Positions 1 to 11,443 of a stretch of 33,263 nucleotides of DNA are shown in pieces. The notes under the pieces are model-generated. The model did no database searches. It saw only the letters and a program-made list of their open reading frames with translations, and had not been told where the DNA came from. The stretch comes from an uncultured Enterobacterales bacterium (lineage in GTDB: Bacteria > Pseudomonadota > Gammaproteobacteria > Enterobacterales > Enterobacteriaceae). The position numbers and the translations under genes are program-made. The number at the start of each line of letters is the position of its first letter. Positions within the stretch are counted from its first letter, which is position 1. Location of the stretch: NCBI GenBank assembly GCA_946478305.1, contig CAMLBO010000050.1:1-33263 (forward strand), in the 5' to 3' direction.

Positions 1-28
1 TGGGCTCGGAGATGTGTATAAGAGACAG
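1..28. other. Nextera (Tn5) sequencing adapter remnant, left end
   Basis: The first 28 bases match the 3' part of the Illumina Nextera read-2 transposase adapter and end in the 19-base Tn5 mosaic end AGATGTGTATAAGAGACAG. Genomic sequence starts at base 29, inside rluE. This is a library artefact left untrimmed at a contig end, not a biological transposon end. Confidence 0.98.
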
Positions 29-186
29 GGCTGAAAATGACGTTATATGAGGGCCGCAACCGGCAGGTGCGACGCATGACGGCCCACGTAGGTTTTCCTA
101 CCCTGCGCCTTATCCGCTTCAGCATGGGTGAATATTCGCTCGGTGATTTACAACCCGGTCAATGGAAGGAGATCTCAGATGTTTAA
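29..186 (+). CDS. rluE: 23S rRNA pseudouridine synthase RluE, C-terminal fragment
   Basis: Only the last 51 or so codons are present, because the contig begins inside the gene. The readable frame contains the segment [20 protein letters not shown], typical of the C-terminal half of RsuA/RluB/E/F-type pseudouridine synthases, where the RNRQVRRM stretch belongs to the conserved fold. The E. coli enzyme modifies U2457 of 23S rRNA. The frame ends in TAA at 184-186 and overlaps the nudJ start by 8 bases, the same neighbour order as E. coli (rluE-nudJ-mnmA). The catalytic Asp region lies upstream and is not in the window. Identity as RluE rather than another RsuA-family member rests on synteny plus this short match. 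Confidence 0.85.
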
Positions 187-625
187 GCCGCACGTTACCG
201 TCGCCTGCGTCGTGCAATCGCAGGGACAGTTTCTGATTGTCGAAGAAACGGTGAATGGTAAAGTGACCTGGAACCAGCCTGCCGGTCATCTTGAAGCCAA
301 TGAAACCCTGTTCAGCGCTGCAAAACGCGAACTTTATGAAGAGAGCGGCATCGATGCTGAGCCACAATCTTTTCTCAAACTGCATCAATGGCAGGCACCT
401 GACGGCACCCCTTTTCTGCGCTTCGCATTTGTGATTGATCTCGACGAACAACCACCCACCGCACCGCAGGACAGCGACATAGACCGCTGCATCTGGGCCA
501 GCGCGGATGAGATCATCGGTTCAACCCAACTGCGTTCACCGCTGGTAGCCGAAAGTATTCGCTGTTATCAGCAGAATCCGCGCTATCCCCTCGGGTTGCT
601 GGCTAACTTCAATTTGCCGGAATAA
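179..625 (+). CDS. nudJ: Nudix phosphatase NudJ
   Basis: This 148-residue protein closely resembles E. coli NudJ (153 aa), a Nudix hydrolase acting on HMP-PP and other nucleoside or thiamine-precursor diphosphates. The Nudix box GX5EX7REUXEEXGU is intact at residues 36-58, including REL, EE and GI. The C-terminal part keeps the family segment [14 protein letters not shown]. The ATG at 179 is preferred over an in-frame ATG at 128: the protein then begins MFKPHVTV as in E. coli, and an AAGGAG lies just upstream at 165-171. The start overlaps the rluE stop by 8 bases, suggesting translational coupling. Confidence 0.95.
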   Translation: MFKPHVTVACVVQSQGQFLIVEETVNGKVTWNQPAGHLEANETLFSAAKRELYEESGIDAEPQSFLKLHQWQAPDGTPFLRFAFVIDLDEQPPTAPQDSDIDRCIWASADEIIGSTQLRSPLVAESIRCYQQNPRYPLGLLANFNLPE

Positions 626-694
626 CGCAGGCTCCGCCGGTTGTGCCAATCAACGGTGCAGCCAGCGCCCTGACGTGATAAAATTTCTCGCTTA

Positions 695-712
695 GTTTTT
701 TTCGAAAAAAAC
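695..712. repeat. Perfect 18-bp A/T palindrome
   Basis: The sequence GTTTTTTTCGAAAAAAAC reads the same on both strands. It lies in the 221-base gap between nudJ and mnmA. There is no GC-rich stem, so it is not a standard intrinsic terminator. It could be a protein-binding site or a bent A-tract element. No function is assigned. Confidence 0.6.
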
Positions 713-846
713 ACTAACCACCGCTGTCCGGTCCGGAGTGACTTTTTGTTGCGCGCGGCCTTCATCCTCGTGTGACTTTCTGGCGTTGAAATGCCAGTAA
801 AAAGCGCCACCTGTCGGGCAATTTACTTATGTTTTTCGGGACTATT

Positions 847-1950
847 ATGTCTGACAACAGCCAGAAAAAAGTGATCGTCGGGATGTCCGGCGGCGTCGAC
901 TCCTCCGTTTCGGCCTATTTGCTGCAACAGCAAGGCTACCAGGTGGAGGGCCTCTTCATGAAAAATTGGGAAGAGGACGACAATGAAGAGTACTGCACCG
1001 CCGCCACCGACCTTGCCGATGCGCAAGCCGTGTGCGACAAACTGGGCATGAAACTGCACACCGTGAACTTTGCCGCTGAATATTGGGACAACGTGTTTGA
1101 ACTCTTCCTTGAAGAGTATAAAGCAGGCCGTACGCCAAACCCGGATATCCTGTGCAATAAAGAGATTAAATTCAAAGCCTTCCTGGAATTTGCTGCCGAA
1201 GATTTAGGCGCGGACTACATTGCTACCGGACACTACGTGCGCCGTAAGGACTTTGACGGCATCAGCCACCTGCTGCGTGGCGCCGACGGTAATAAAGATC
1301 AGAGCTACTTCCTCTACACTTTGGGAAGCGATCAAATCGCTCAAAGCCTGTTCCCGGTGGGTGAACTGGAAAAGCCGGAAGTACGCCGCATTGCCGAAGA
1401 GCTGGATCTTATCACCGCCAAAAAGAAAGACTCCACCGGCATCTGTTTTATCGGCGAGCGCAAATTTAAAGACTTCCTTGGCCGCTACCTTCCCGCTCAG
1501 CCAGGCCCAATCAAAAGCGTGGATGGTCAGGATATGGGGCAGCACCAGGGCCTGATGTATCACACTCTGGGGCAGCGTAAAGGACTGGGCATTGGCGGTC
1601 AGAAAGATGGCGGCGAAGATCCGTGGTATGTCGTAGATAAAGACGTGGCGAACAATATTCTCTACGTGGCCCAAGGTGGTGAACATCCACGCCTGATGTC
1701 CGTTGGGTTGATTGCCCAACAGCTGCATTGGGTAGACCGTAAACCGGTTACTGAACCTTTCAAATGCATGGTGAAAACCCGTTATCGGCAACAGGACATC
1801 CCCTGCACGGTTACTCCACTGGGCGATGACCGTATTGGCGTGCGTTTCGACGCGCCGGTTGCAGCGGTAACACCGGGTCAGTCCGCCGTGTTTTACATCG
1901 ATGAAATCTGCCTCGGCGGCGGTATCATCGAACAGCGGCATCCCCTGTAA
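847..1950 (+). CDS. mnmA: tRNA-specific 2-thiouridylase MnmA
   Basis: MnmA makes the 2-thio group of s2U34 in the tRNAs for Lys, Glu and Gln, using sulfur relayed from IscS through the Tus proteins, and acts in the cytoplasm. The 367-residue product is near identical in layout to the E. coli enzyme (368 aa). It has the ATP-PPase PP-loop SGGVDSS at 14-20, Asp100 and catalytic Cys103 in [12 protein letters not shown], and the second catalytic Cys200 in [10 protein letters not shown]. The ATG at 847 gives the usual N-terminus [16 protein letters not shown]. An in-frame ATG at 829 would add six residues and cannot be excluded, since neither start has a strong Shine-Dalgarno. It is followed by its own terminator. 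Confidence 0.97.
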   Translation: MSDNSQKKVIVGMSGGVDSSVSAYLLQQQGYQVEGLFMKNWEEDDNEEYCTAATDLADAQAVCDKLGMKLHTVNFAAEYWDNVFELFLEEYKAGRTPNPDILCNKEIKFKAFLEFAAEDLGADYIATGHYVRRKDFDGISHLLRGADGNKDQSYFLYTLGSDQIAQSLFPVGELEKPEVRRIAEELDLITAKKKDSTGICFIGERKFKDFLGRYLPAQPGPIKSVDGQDMGQHQGLMYHTLGQRKGLGIGGQKDGGEDPWYVVDKDVANNILYVAQGGEHPRLMSVGLIAQQLHWVDRKPVTEPFKCMVKTRYRQQDIPCTVTPLGDDRIGVRFDAPVAAVTPGQSAVFYIDEICLGGGIIEQRHPL

Positions 1951-1967
1951 CACGGTTACTATCATCA

Positions 1968-1998
1968 CGGGGCGCTTAATGCGTCCCGATTTTATTTT
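1968..1998 (+). terminator. Rho-independent terminator after mnmA
   Basis: An 8-bp stem (CGGGGCGC with GCGTCCCG, one G-U pair) closes a TTAAT loop and is followed by ATTTTATTTT. It lies 18 bases after the mnmA stop and separates mnmA from hflD, which would then need its own promoter in the gap 1999-2143. Confidence 0.75.
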
Positions 1999-2143
1999 AC
2001 GGATAATCCTCGCAAAACTGCACTGATTCCGAACTGGGTTTAGAAGCGATTATGTGGCATGATCTGCGCCTCAGTTTCGGCCGGTCCGCTGTTTCTTCGT
2101 TATCGAAGTCGGTGTCGCCCGAACAACGCTTACAGGAGTAAAC

Positions 2144-4164
<2,021 letters not shown>

Positions 4165-4184
4165 GTTTCCACTATTTACAGATC

Positions 4185-4209
4185 AGGCGACCTGCGGGTC
4201 GCCTTTTTT
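4185..4209 (+). terminator. Rho-independent terminator after purB
   Basis: A 7-8-bp GC-rich stem (AGGCGACC with GGTCGCCT), a TGCG loop and a run of six T form a classic intrinsic terminator about 20 bases after the purB stop. It insulates purB from phoPQ. Confidence 0.93.
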
Positions 4210-4283
4210 ATATTTGTGAGCTATGAAACCTTTAGGTTCTTAGCGCAATCGGTCTCACATTTTCTGTCACTGGGCGGTTTGGC

Positions 4284-4311
4284 CGTTTATACTTGGTTTA
4301 TCTTTCGTTTA
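4284..4311 (+). promoter_or_regulatory. PhoP box, three direct repeats, upstream of phoP
   Basis: Three hexamers, CGTTTA (4284), GGTTTA (4295) and CGTTTA (4306), recur with exact 11-bp periodicity. This is the spacing of the PhoP-box direct repeat (T/G)GTTTA-N5-(T/G)GTTTA. A weak -10 candidate CAAGAT lies at 4322-4327. The site is about 120 bases before the phoP ATG, fitting autoregulation of phoPQ by phosphorylated PhoP as known in E. coli and Salmonella. The third repeat is more than the minimal two-repeat box. Confidence 0.8.
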
Positions 4312-4432
4312 ACCTGCCTCACAAGATGTTTATCTGACGTTGAAGCAAATCATTTTGAATACGTTACAGTTACCGCGGGATATATTATAAAAACTGTACA
4401 GGGTTCAGCCCTGCATCAAAAAAGGAGTTGCT

Positions 4433-5107
4433 ATGCGAATTCTGGTTGTCGAAGACAATGCGCTGTTGCGCCATCACCTGTCGGTACAAATGCGCGAGAT
4501 GGGGCATCAGGTTGATGCAGCAGAAGACGCGAAAGAAGCTGATTACTTTTTGCAGGAACATGCGCCCGATATCGCCATTGTTGATCTCGGTTTACCCGGC
4601 GAGGATGGTCTGAGTTTAATTCAGCGCTGGCGCAGCCATCAGGCAAAACTGCCGATTCTGGTTCTGACCGCACGTGAAAGCTGGCAGGACAAGGTTGCCG
4701 TGCTTGAAGCCGGTGCCGATGACTATGTCACTAAGCCTTTCCATCTCGAAGAAGTGGTCGCCCGTATGCAGGCCCTGATGCGCCGTAATAGCGGTCTGGC
4801 ATCGCAGGTTATTGCTATGGCGCCTTTCCAGATTGATCTCTCCCGTCGTGAACTGACCGTGAATGAGCAGCCGGTGAAGCTTACCGCCTTTGAGTACACA
4901 ATCATCGAGACGCTGATCCGCAATGCGGGTAAAGTGGTGAGCAAAGACTCGCTGATGCTGCAACTTTATCCTGATGCTGAGCTGCGTGAGAGCCACACCG
5001 TCGATGTTCTGATGGGCCGGTTACGTAAAAAACTGCAAGCTGAATATCCGACCGATGTGATAACCACTGTGCGTGGTCAGGGTTATCGTTTCGATATTCG
5101 CCCGTAA
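4433..5107 (+). CDS. phoP: Response regulator PhoP
   Basis: This 224-residue OmpR/PhoB-class response regulator is partner of PhoQ and controls Mg2+ uptake, lipid A modification and antimicrobial-peptide resistance. The receiver domain (1-120) has the acidic pocket E7/D8, phosphoacceptor Asp51 in [11 protein letters not shown], the switch Thr79 in LTAR and Lys101 in VTKPF. The C-terminal winged helix (about 128-222) ends in the usual VRGQGYRFD. An AAGGAG lies at 4422-4427 before the ATG. phoQ follows 20 bases downstream. The upstream region carries a triple PhoP box. Confidence 0.98.
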   Translation: MRILVVEDNALLRHHLSVQMREMGHQVDAAEDAKEADYFLQEHAPDIAIVDLGLPGEDGLSLIQRWRSHQAKLPILVLTARESWQDKVAVLEAGADDYVTKPFHLEEVVARMQALMRRNSGLASQVIAMAPFQIDLSRRELTVNEQPVKLTAFEYTIIETLIRNAGKVVSKDSLMLQLYPDAELRESHTVDVLMGRLRKKLQAEYPTDVITTVRGQGYRFDIRP

Positions 5108-5127
5108 CACTTCCTGACGGCTGGCCG

Positions 5128-6582
5128 ATGAAATTTCGTAATAATAAGCCTTTTTCGCTGCGTTCCCGTTTTATGCTGGCGACTGCTGCCGTGGTACTTG
5201 CACTGTCGCTGGCTTACGGGCTGGTGGCAGTAGTGGGTTATATGGTCAGTTTCGATAAAACGGCCTACCGTCTGCTGCGGGGCGAAAGTAATTTGTTTTT
5301 CAGCCTCGCTCAGTGGCGTGACAATAAGCTGACCATCAACGTTCCCCCCGATTTAGATCTCAACTCTCCTACGCTGGTCTTTATCTACGATGATAAAGGC
5401 GATCTGCTGTGGGCTGAGCGCCGCCTGCCGGAAATTGAAGCCCGTATCGACAAGGCATGGATGAACAAACCAGGCTTCTATGAGCTGGACACCGACACCC
5501 AGGTCAGTGGCGAAGTGATGGGAGACAACCCACGGGCACGGGATAAACTCAAAGATTATGATGACACGGATGCCAGTGCGTTGACCCACTCCATCGCCGT
5601 CAATACTTATGCCGCAACGTCCCGCCTGCCTGCCCTCAACATTGTCGTGGTGGATACCATTCCGCAAGAGCTGCAACCTTCTGATTTAGTGTGGGAATGG
5701 TTCAGCTATGTGTTGCTGGCAAACCTGTTGCTGGTTGTGCCACTGTTGTGGCTGGCAGCCTACTGGAGCCTGCGCCCCATCAAAGCCTTGATCCGTCAGG
5801 TGGCCGAGCTGGAAACCCACGAACGAGAGGCGTTGGATGAAAACCCACCGCGTGAGCTCAAAGGGCTGGTGCGTAACCTCAATACCTTGCTGCACGGCGA
5901 GCGGGAGCGCTATGACCGCTATCGGACCACAATGGCTGACCTGACTCATAGCCTGAAAACGCCGTTGGCCGTTTTGCAGTCGACCTTGCGATCGCTTCGT
6001 AATAGCAAACAGATGACGATCGAAGAAGCCGAGCCAGTGATGCTCGAGCAAATCAGCCGCATTTCGCAACAGATAGGCTACTATCTGCATCGTGCGACAC
6101 TGCGATCCGAACACACTATTCTTATACGCGAAGTACATTCCGTACCGCCGCTGCTGGACAGCCTTTGTTCGGCCCTGAATAAAGTGTATCAGCGTAAAGG
6201 GGTGGTACTGACGCTGGATATCTCGCCTGAAATTACCTTTATTGGTGAGAAGAATGACTTCATCGAAGTGATGGGTAACGTTATTGATAACGCCTGCAAG
6301 TACTGTCTGGAGTTTGTCGAGATCAGTGCCGTATGCTCAGAAAATCAACTGGTCATCCTGATTGAGGATGATGGCCCGGGTATTCCGGAAAGCAAGCGTA
6401 CCGTCATTTTCCAGCGCGGCCAGCGGGCCGATACCTTGCGGCCAGGCCAGGGCTTAGGGCTCTCTTTAGCCAGTGAAATCATCGAACAGTACGATGGTGA
6501 GATCATCATCGGTGACAGCCCGCTCGGCGGTGCCAGTATGCGTGTCTGCTTCGGGCAGCAGCATGAAAACGATCTGGATTGA
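5128..6582 (+). CDS. phoQ: Sensor histidine kinase PhoQ
   Basis: PhoQ is the inner-membrane sensor for low Mg2+, acidic pH and cationic peptides; it phosphorylates and dephosphorylates PhoP. The 484 residues contain TM1 (about 17-40), a periplasmic PAS-like domain (about 43-190), TM2 (about 194-213), a HAMP domain, and the dimerization helix with phosphoacceptor His274 in DLTHSLKTP. The kinase domain has the N box around 384-391 (NVIDNACKY), DDGPGIP at 414-420 and GQGLGLSLA. The acidic patch that faces the membrane in E. coli is thinner here, D143-Y-DD-T-D. No clear Shine-Dalgarno precedes the ATG, so translation may depend on coupling to phoP. Confidence 0.97.
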   Translation: MKFRNNKPFSLRSRFMLATAAVVLALSLAYGLVAVVGYMVSFDKTAYRLLRGESNLFFSLAQWRDNKLTINVPPDLDLNSPTLVFIYDDKGDLLWAERRLPEIEARIDKAWMNKPGFYELDTDTQVSGEVMGDNPRARDKLKDYDDTDASALTHSIAVNTYAATSRLPALNIVVVDTIPQELQPSDLVWEWFSYVLLANLLLVVPLLWLAAYWSLRPIKALIRQVAELETHEREALDENPPRELKGLVRNLNTLLHGERERYDRYRTTMADLTHSLKTPLAVLQSTLRSLRNSKQMTIEEAEPVMLEQISRISQQIGYYLHRATLRSEHTILIREVHSVPPLLDSLCSALNKVYQRKGVVLTLDISPEITFIGEKNDFIEVMGNVIDNACKYCLEFVEISAVCSENQLVILIEDDGPGIPESKRTVIFQRGQRADTLRPGQGLGLSLASEIIEQYDGEIIIGDSPLGGASMRVCFGQQHENDLD

Positions 6583-6668
6583 GTAAAACCCACGCCGCGG
6601 TAGCCTGAAGCATCAACAGTAAATGAAAATTGCTGGCGATTGCCCAATGCAGCGGCGGCACCTTCCGT

Positions 6669-6674
6669 TATAAT
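6669..6674 (+). promoter_or_regulatory. Candidate -10 element before roxA
   Basis: A perfect TATAAT lies 40 bases upstream of the roxA ATG in the 132-base phoQ-roxA gap. No good -35 hexamer is found at 16-18 bases, so the promoter is only tentative. Confidence 0.35.
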
Positions 6675-6714
6675 CCTTCTCAATAGTTCTCTCTTCAGGC
6701 CATGGAATATACAT

Positions 6715-7836
6715 ATGGATTATCAACTCGATCTCGACTGGACCGATTTCTTACAACGCTACTGGCAAAAACGTCCTGTTGTTCTTAAACGTGGCTTCAA
6801 AAATTTTGTCGACCCGCTCTCCCCGGACGAACTGGCCGGTCTGGCGATGGAAAACGAAGTTGACAGCCGCCTGGTAAGTCATCAGGACGGGCGCTGGCAG
6901 GTCAGTCACGGCCCGTTTGAAAGTTATGATCATCTGGGTGAAAACAACTGGTCAATTCTGGTTCAGGCGGTTGATCACTGGCATGAGCCCTCCTCCCACC
7001 TGATGCGCCCTTTCCGCCACATTCCTGACTGGCGTATGGATGATCTGATGATCTCCTACTCCGTTCCCGGCGGTGGCGTAGGCCCGCATCTGGACCAGTA
7101 CGATGTATTCATCATTCAGGGTACGGGCCGCCGTCGCTGGCGCGTGGGCGAAAAAATCCCGATGAAACAGCATAGCCCGCACCCGGATTTGCTGCAGGTC
7201 GCCCCGTTCGAGGCCATCATCGATGAAGAACTCGAACCAGGCGACATCGTCTATATTCCACCGGGTTTCCCGCACGAAGGCTATTCACTGGAAAGCTCGC
7301 TGAATTACTCGGTGGGTTTCCGCGCGCCGAATGCACGTGAGATGGTCAGTGGCTATGCAGATTACATTCTGGCCCGCGAACTCGGCAGCAAGCGTTATGG
7401 GGATCCGGAACTGGTTGAGCGTGAACATCCCGCGCTGGTACTGCCGGAAGAGCTCGACAGCATGCGTAACATGATGCTGGAACTGGTCGGTAACCCGGAG
7501 CATTTCAACAGCTGGTTTGGTGAATTTATTTCCCAATCACGCCATGAGCTGGATCTGGCCCCACCGGAGCCGCCTTACCAGGCGGGTGAAATCTATGAGT
7601 TGCTGGAATCCGGCGAATCGCTGCAACGCCTTTGTGGCCTGCGTGTATTGCGCGTGGGGGATGTGTGCTATGTCAATGGCGAAGCGATGACGACCGACCA
7701 TTTGACTGCCGTTGATGCCATGACCCGCCACATGACGGTATCCCGCGACATGCTGGGCGATGCGCTGGAAGATCCCTCCTTCCTCGCGCTGCTGTCCGCA
7801 CTGGTCAACAGTGGTTACTGGTACTTTAACGACTGA
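6715..7836 (+). CDS. roxA: Ribosomal protein uL16 3-hydroxylase RoxA (YcfD)
   Basis: RoxA is a JmjC-type Fe(II)/2-oxoglutarate oxygenase; the E. coli protein hydroxylates Arg81 of ribosomal protein uL16. The product is 373 residues, as in E. coli. The metal-binding triad is present at the expected positions: His125 and Asp127 in GPHLDQYDVF and His187 in PPGFPHEGY. The C-terminal dimerization and winged-helix part ends NSGYWYFND. The ATG at 6715 (MDYQLDLDW) is chosen by homology; an in-frame ATG at 6640 would add 25 residues not seen in the family. It converges with pepT across a shared terminator. Confidence 0.96.
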   Translation: MDYQLDLDWTDFLQRYWQKRPVVLKRGFKNFVDPLSPDELAGLAMENEVDSRLVSHQDGRWQVSHGPFESYDHLGENNWSILVQAVDHWHEPSSHLMRPFRHIPDWRMDDLMISYSVPGGGVGPHLDQYDVFIIQGTGRRRWRVGEKIPMKQHSPHPDLLQVAPFEAIIDEELEPGDIVYIPPGFPHEGYSLESSLNYSVGFRAPNAREMVSGYADYILARELGSKRYGDPELVEREHPALVLPEELDSMRNMMLELVGNPEHFNSWFGEFISQSRHELDLAPPEPPYQAGEIYELLESGESLQRLCGLRVLRVGDVCYVNGEAMTTDHLTAVDAMTRHMTVSRDMLGDALEDPSFLALLSALVNSGYWYFND

Positions 7837-7855
7837 TCCCGTAACACCATAAAAT

Positions 7856-7892
7856 AAAGGGGTGCACTTTATCGCAAAGTGCACCCCTTTTT
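7856..7892. terminator. Bidirectional terminator between roxA and pepT
   Basis: A perfect 15-bp stem (AAAGGGGTGCACTTT and its complement) encloses ATCGC. It has T-rich tails on both strands and sits between two convergent genes, so it can end both transcripts. Confidence 0.93.
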
Positions 7893-7925
7893 ATTTGACG
7901 TAAACAGTCATTTTTATAAACAGAG

Positions 7926-9161
7926 TCAGTGCTTTGCCGCGCGTTGAGCAGTTAACTCTGCAATGCGCATAATCACCTCTGCCGCTTTCTCCATTCCTTC
8001 AAGCGTCACGAATTCGTGCTTACCGTGGAAATTATAGCCGCCGGTGAAAATATTCGGGCAAGGCAGGCCACGGAAAGAGAGTTGCGCGCCATCGGTACCG
8101 CCGCGGATCGGTTTCATCACCGGTTCGATATCGCATGCCAGCATCGCCTGTCTGGCAATCTCAATGATGTGCGGATGCTGAGCCACTTTGTCATGCATGT
8201 TGTAATAGTGGTCATCGAGCGTCACTTCGATATAGCAATCGCGATGCAATCCTTTGCCAACCACGTGAGCAACATCAATAATTTTTTGCTTACGGGCTTC
8301 GAAATTTGCCTTGTCGAAGTCGCGGATAATGTAGTGCATTTCGGCACGTTCAACCGAACCTTTCATTGTGGTCAGATGATAAAAACCCTCATAACCTTCG
8401 GTATTCTCGGGCGTCTCATCCGGCGGTAATGCGCTGTGGAAACGGGCTGCCAGCGACAGTGCATTCACCATCACACCTTTAGCACTGCCAGGATGCACGT
8501 TATTACCAACGATTTTAATGGTGGCAGACGCCGCGTTGAAGTTCTCAAACTCCAGCTCACCCACCCCTCCACCATCAACGGTGTAAGCCCATTCGGCACC
8601 GAACGCAGGAACATCAAAAGACTGAGCGCCTTTGCCAATCTCTTCATCCGGGGTAAATGCCACCCGCAGGGGACCGTGAGGTCGGTTGCTGTTTTTGAGC
8701 CTCACCATGGCGGTGACAATGGCGGCGATACCGGCTTTGTCATCGGCGCCCAACAGGGTTTTACCATCGGTCGTGATCAGCGTCTGTCCGAGCAACTGAT
8801 GCAGTACCGGAAACATAACTGGCGATAATACCTCGTCACCGTTACCGAGAGCGATATCACCTCCGCGGTAATTTTCGACGATTTGGGGATTAACGTGTTT
8901 GGCGGTAAAGTCCGGTGCCGTATCCAGATGAGAAATGAAACCGATGGTCGGAACTTGCCAAGCGACATTGCCAGGCAAAGTGCCCATCACGCAGCCCTTG
9001 TCGTTAAGCGTAACCTGGTCGAACCCCAGTTCAATCAGCTCGTTGCGTAATTCACGTGCCAGCTTCATTTGCCCTTCTGTGCTGGGCGTATGCCTGACAT
9101 TGGCTTTCGATTGGGTATCAAATGAAACGTAGTGGAAGAAACGATCGAGCAACTTATCCAT
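7926..9161 (-). CDS. pepT: Peptidase T (tripeptidase) PepT
   Basis: PepT is a cytoplasmic M20-family zinc aminopeptidase that releases the N-terminal residue from tripeptides. The product is 411 residues (E. coli 408). Metal ligands and catalytic residues are at their usual places: His78 in HLDTAPD, bridging Asp140 in GADDKAG, Glu173 (general base) and Glu174 in PDEEIGKG, Asp196, and His379 in NFHGKHEF. The dimerization domain (about 205-310) is inserted as usual. AGAGGA lies about 10 bases before the ATG. In E. coli potABCD separates pepT from cobB; here they are adjacent. Confidence 0.97.
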   Translation of the reverse strand: MDKLLDRFFHYVSFDTQSKANVRHTPSTEGQMKLARELRNELIELGFDQVTLNDKGCVMGTLPGNVAWQVPTIGFISHLDTAPDFTAKHVNPQIVENYRGGDIALGNGDEVLSPVMFPVLHQLLGQTLITTDGKTLLGADDKAGIAAIVTAMVRLKNSNRPHGPLRVAFTPDEEIGKGAQSFDVPAFGAEWAYTVDGGGVGELEFENFNAASATIKIVGNNVHPGSAKGVMVNALSLAARFHSALPPDETPENTEGYEGFYHLTTMKGSVERAEMHYIIRDFDKANFEARKQKIIDVAHVVGKGLHRDCYIEVTLDDHYYNMHDKVAQHPHIIEIARQAMLACDIEPVMKPIRGGTDGAQLSFRGLPCPNIFTGGYNFHGKHEFVTLEGMEKAAEVIMRIAELTAQRAAKH

Positions 9162-9310
9162 AATTAGTTATCCTCTGGCAGCTGACTTTTATTATGCGCA
9201 GCATGAATACGTCGAATATTGCGTCAGGTCATTTTTCTCCAAGTTTAGTCACGGAAGTGTTCTGCACAGGCGCAATTTTTGTGTGATTTAGCCAAAAGAG
9301 GGAAATAGTT

Positions 9311-9336
9311 AAAAAAAAGCCCGGCTAGCGCCAGGC
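9311..9336 (-). terminator. Rho-independent terminator overlapping the cobB stop codon
   Basis: On the - strand a 7-bp stem (GCCTGGC with GCCGGGC, one G-U pair) and a GCTA loop are followed by eight T. The stem begins within the last codons of cobB and the TAG stop straddles the loop and the 3' arm. Confidence 0.8.
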
Positions 9337-10155
9337 ATTATCTTCTTTCGTCAGAAAGGCATGAACAAAATCGGGAACCACCTCGCTGGCGGGGCCGTAC
9401 TTCTTCTCGTCAAATTGACTTTCGACCTGGCTCGGCTCCAGGTTCAGCTCAATGGTGAAGGCACCGCCCAAACGCGCTTCATGCACAAAACCGGCCGCAG
9501 GATAAACGTGCCCGGAGGTGCCAATGGCAATAAAGAAATCCGCTTTCGCCAGCGCCTGATAGATTTCATCCATACCAATCGGCATTTCACCAAACCACAC
9601 GATGTGTGGACGTAATGCAGCCGGGAACTGGCAGCAGTGGCATTTATCATCAACACTGAGATCACCGGGCCAGTCGAAAACCTGACCAGACTGAGTACAA
9701 CGCACTTTAAGCAATTCACCATGCATGTGCATTACGCGTTTATTGCCGGCGCGCTCATGTAAATTGTCGATGTTCTGCGTCACCAGCATAAAGTTATCAC
9801 CCAGCGCATCTTCCAGCGTTGCCAGCGCTTTATGCGCAGCATTCGGCTGGATCTCCGGCTGCTGTAACTGCTGGCGCCGGGCGTTATAAAAAGCCTGCAC
9901 CAGTTCAGGATCGCGGCGATAACCTTCCGGCGTCGCCACGTCTTCAACGTTATGCTCTTCCCATAACCCGTCCGCTGCACGGAAGGTGCGAATACCCGAC
10001 TCCGCTGAGATCCCGGCACCGGTCAGCACCACCACAAAAGGCCGCTTGAGTGAAGCAGCAGCCATATTGTCTCGATGGAAAATATTTGAGCGAAAACGTT
10101 GGTGCCGTATGCGCTTGTTTTTGCGAAACCGACACAGACGATGGCGTGTGCGCAT
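9325..10155 (-). CDS. cobB: NAD-dependent protein deacylase CobB (sirtuin), long form
   Basis: CobB is a class III sirtuin that removes acetyl and succinyl groups from lysines using NAD+, for example reactivating acetyl-CoA synthetase. The NAD site [15 protein letters not shown] is at 45-59, catalytic His145 is in HMHGEL, and Tyr90 and Arg93 in FYNARR correspond to the pair linked to desuccinylase activity. A CxxC zinc segment KCHCC follows. The ATG at 10155 has CAGGAG five bases upstream and gives 276 residues with a 30-residue Arg/Lys-rich N-terminus, corresponding to the long isoform known in E. coli and Salmonella. Met31 could start a short form. nagK, next to cobB in E. coli, is absent. 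Confidence 0.96.
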   Translation of the reverse strand: MRTRHRLCRFRKNKRIRHQRFRSNIFHRDNMAAASLKRPFVVVLTGAGISAESGIRTFRAADGLWEEHNVEDVATPEGYRRDPELVQAFYNARRQQLQQPEIQPNAAHKALATLEDALGDNFMLVTQNIDNLHERAGNKRVMHMHGELLKVRCTQSGQVFDWPGDLSVDDKCHCCQFPAALRPHIVWFGEMPIGMDEIYQALAKADFFIAIGTSGHVYPAAGFVHEARLGGAFTIELNLEPSQVESQFDEKKYGPASEVVPDFVHAFLTKEDNAWR

Positions 10156-10192
10156 AAGTGCTCCTGCTTTGTTACAAGTCTGTTAAAAGTTT

Positions 10193-11443
10193 CTACTGCC
10201 CGCCGCTGAGCACGCGGGCTGGATCAATACGGCTGGCGCGCCGCGCCGGATACCAACTGGCAAGCAGGCTCAACACCAGCGCGGTAAATAACACGCCAGC
10301 CACATCCAGCCAGTGAAGTTCCGACGGTAAAAAGTCGATGAAATAGATATCGCCCGACAAGAACTGATGTCCGGTAAACTTCTGCAGCGCATTAATGATA
10401 TTGGTCAGTTGATAAGACGCAATCACTCCCACCACGACGCCACAAATACTGCCCACCAGCCCGGCCAGTAAACCGTACCAGATGAACACCGCGCGAATCA
10501 GCCCGTCTTTTGCACCCAGTGTGCGCAGGATCGCAATATCACTGCTTTTATCTTTAACGGCCATCACCAACGTCGAAACGATATTGAAACAGGCCACGCC
10601 GATCACCAGCACCATCGCCATATACATGATGGCACGCACCATCTGGATATCACGATACATGTAACCGTAAGTGCCGATCCAACTGCTGATGTAGACATAG
10701 GCTTGCGTGACTTCTCCGGCATCACGCACCAGTTTCTGCGCAGCAAAGACGTCGTTCACTTTGATATCAATGCCAGTGACACTGCTACCCATATCCTGAT
10801 ATTGCTGGGCATCTGCCAGCGGCACCATGGCCAAGCTGTGATCCAGCTGACCACTGAGCTGCAAAATACCGGTGACGTGCAGACGGATGCGCTTAGGCTG
10901 AAGCAGTTTCATTTCCGGATCACTGTTCGGGATCATTACTGTGACCCAGTCACCCTGCTTAACACCGATGGCATCGGCCACGCCTTTACCCAGGATCACC
11001 TGCTGCTCACCGGCTTTGAAACTCTGCCAAGCGTTATTAAGCACAAAACTCGGTGCGGCGCTGACACGGGATTCCTGCTGCGGGTCAACGCCTTTGAGTT
11101 TAAGCGCACGCAGTTTAGCACCGTGCTCAATCAAACCGTTGAATTCCACATAAGGTGCGGCGGCGGCAATGCCCGGCACTTTTTCAACACGTTCCAGCAC
11201 GCCCTGCCAACCTTCAAACGGCTGATTGACCGGGCGGATTTCACCGTGCGGCACCACGGCCAGCACGCGCTCTTTCAACTCGCGTTCAAAACCGTTCATG
11301 GCACTCAGACCCACAATCAGCACCGCGACACCCAGTGCAATACCGAGTGTGGAGATAATCGAGATCAGCGACACCATGCCGCTACGGCGGCGACCGCGGC
11401 TAAAGCGCAGGCCGATTAAAAGAGAAAATGGAATGGCTGACAT
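10193..11443 (-). CDS. lolE: Lipoprotein-releasing ABC transporter permease LolE
   Basis: LolE is one of two inner-membrane permeases of the LolCDE complex, which extracts outer-membrane-destined lipoproteins and hands them to LolA. The 416-residue protein has TM1 (about 23-46), a large periplasmic domain (about 47-270), and three C-terminal TM segments (about 270-295, 320-345, 380-400). It ends with the [20 protein letters not shown] tail seen in MacB/LolE permeases. The ATG at 11443 overlaps the lolD stop (TGATG), with GGAG upstream; a GTG one codon earlier is also possible. It is the last gene of lolCDE. Confidence 0.96.
   Translation of the reverse strand: MSAIPFSLLIGLRFSRGRRRSGMVSLISIISTLGIALGVAVLIVGLSAMNGFERELKERVLAVVPHGEIRPVNQPFEGWQGVLERVEKVPGIAAAAPYVEFNGLIEHGAKLRALKLKGVDPQQESRVSAAPSFVLNNAWQSFKAGEQQVILGKGVADAIGVKQGDWVTVMIPNSDPEMKLLQPKRIRLHVTGILQLSGQLDHSLAMVPLADAQQYQDMGSSVTGIDIKVNDVFAAQKLVRDAGEVTQAYVYISSWIGTYGYMYRDIQMVRAIMYMAMVLVIGVACFNIVSTLVMAVKDKSSDIAILRTLGAKDGLIRAVFIWYGLLAGLVGSICGVVVGVIASYQLTNIINALQKFTGHQFLSGDIYFIDFLPSELHWLDVAGVLFTALVLSLLASWYPARRASRIDPARVLSGGQ

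Noticed and set aside
1204-1968. 254-codon open frame on the - strand
   Set aside because: It is antisense to mnmA, with no recognisable domain and no ribosome-binding site.
4216-4515. 99-codon open frame over the phoP promoter
   Set aside because: It covers the PhoP boxes and runs into phoP in another frame; composition is not coding-like.
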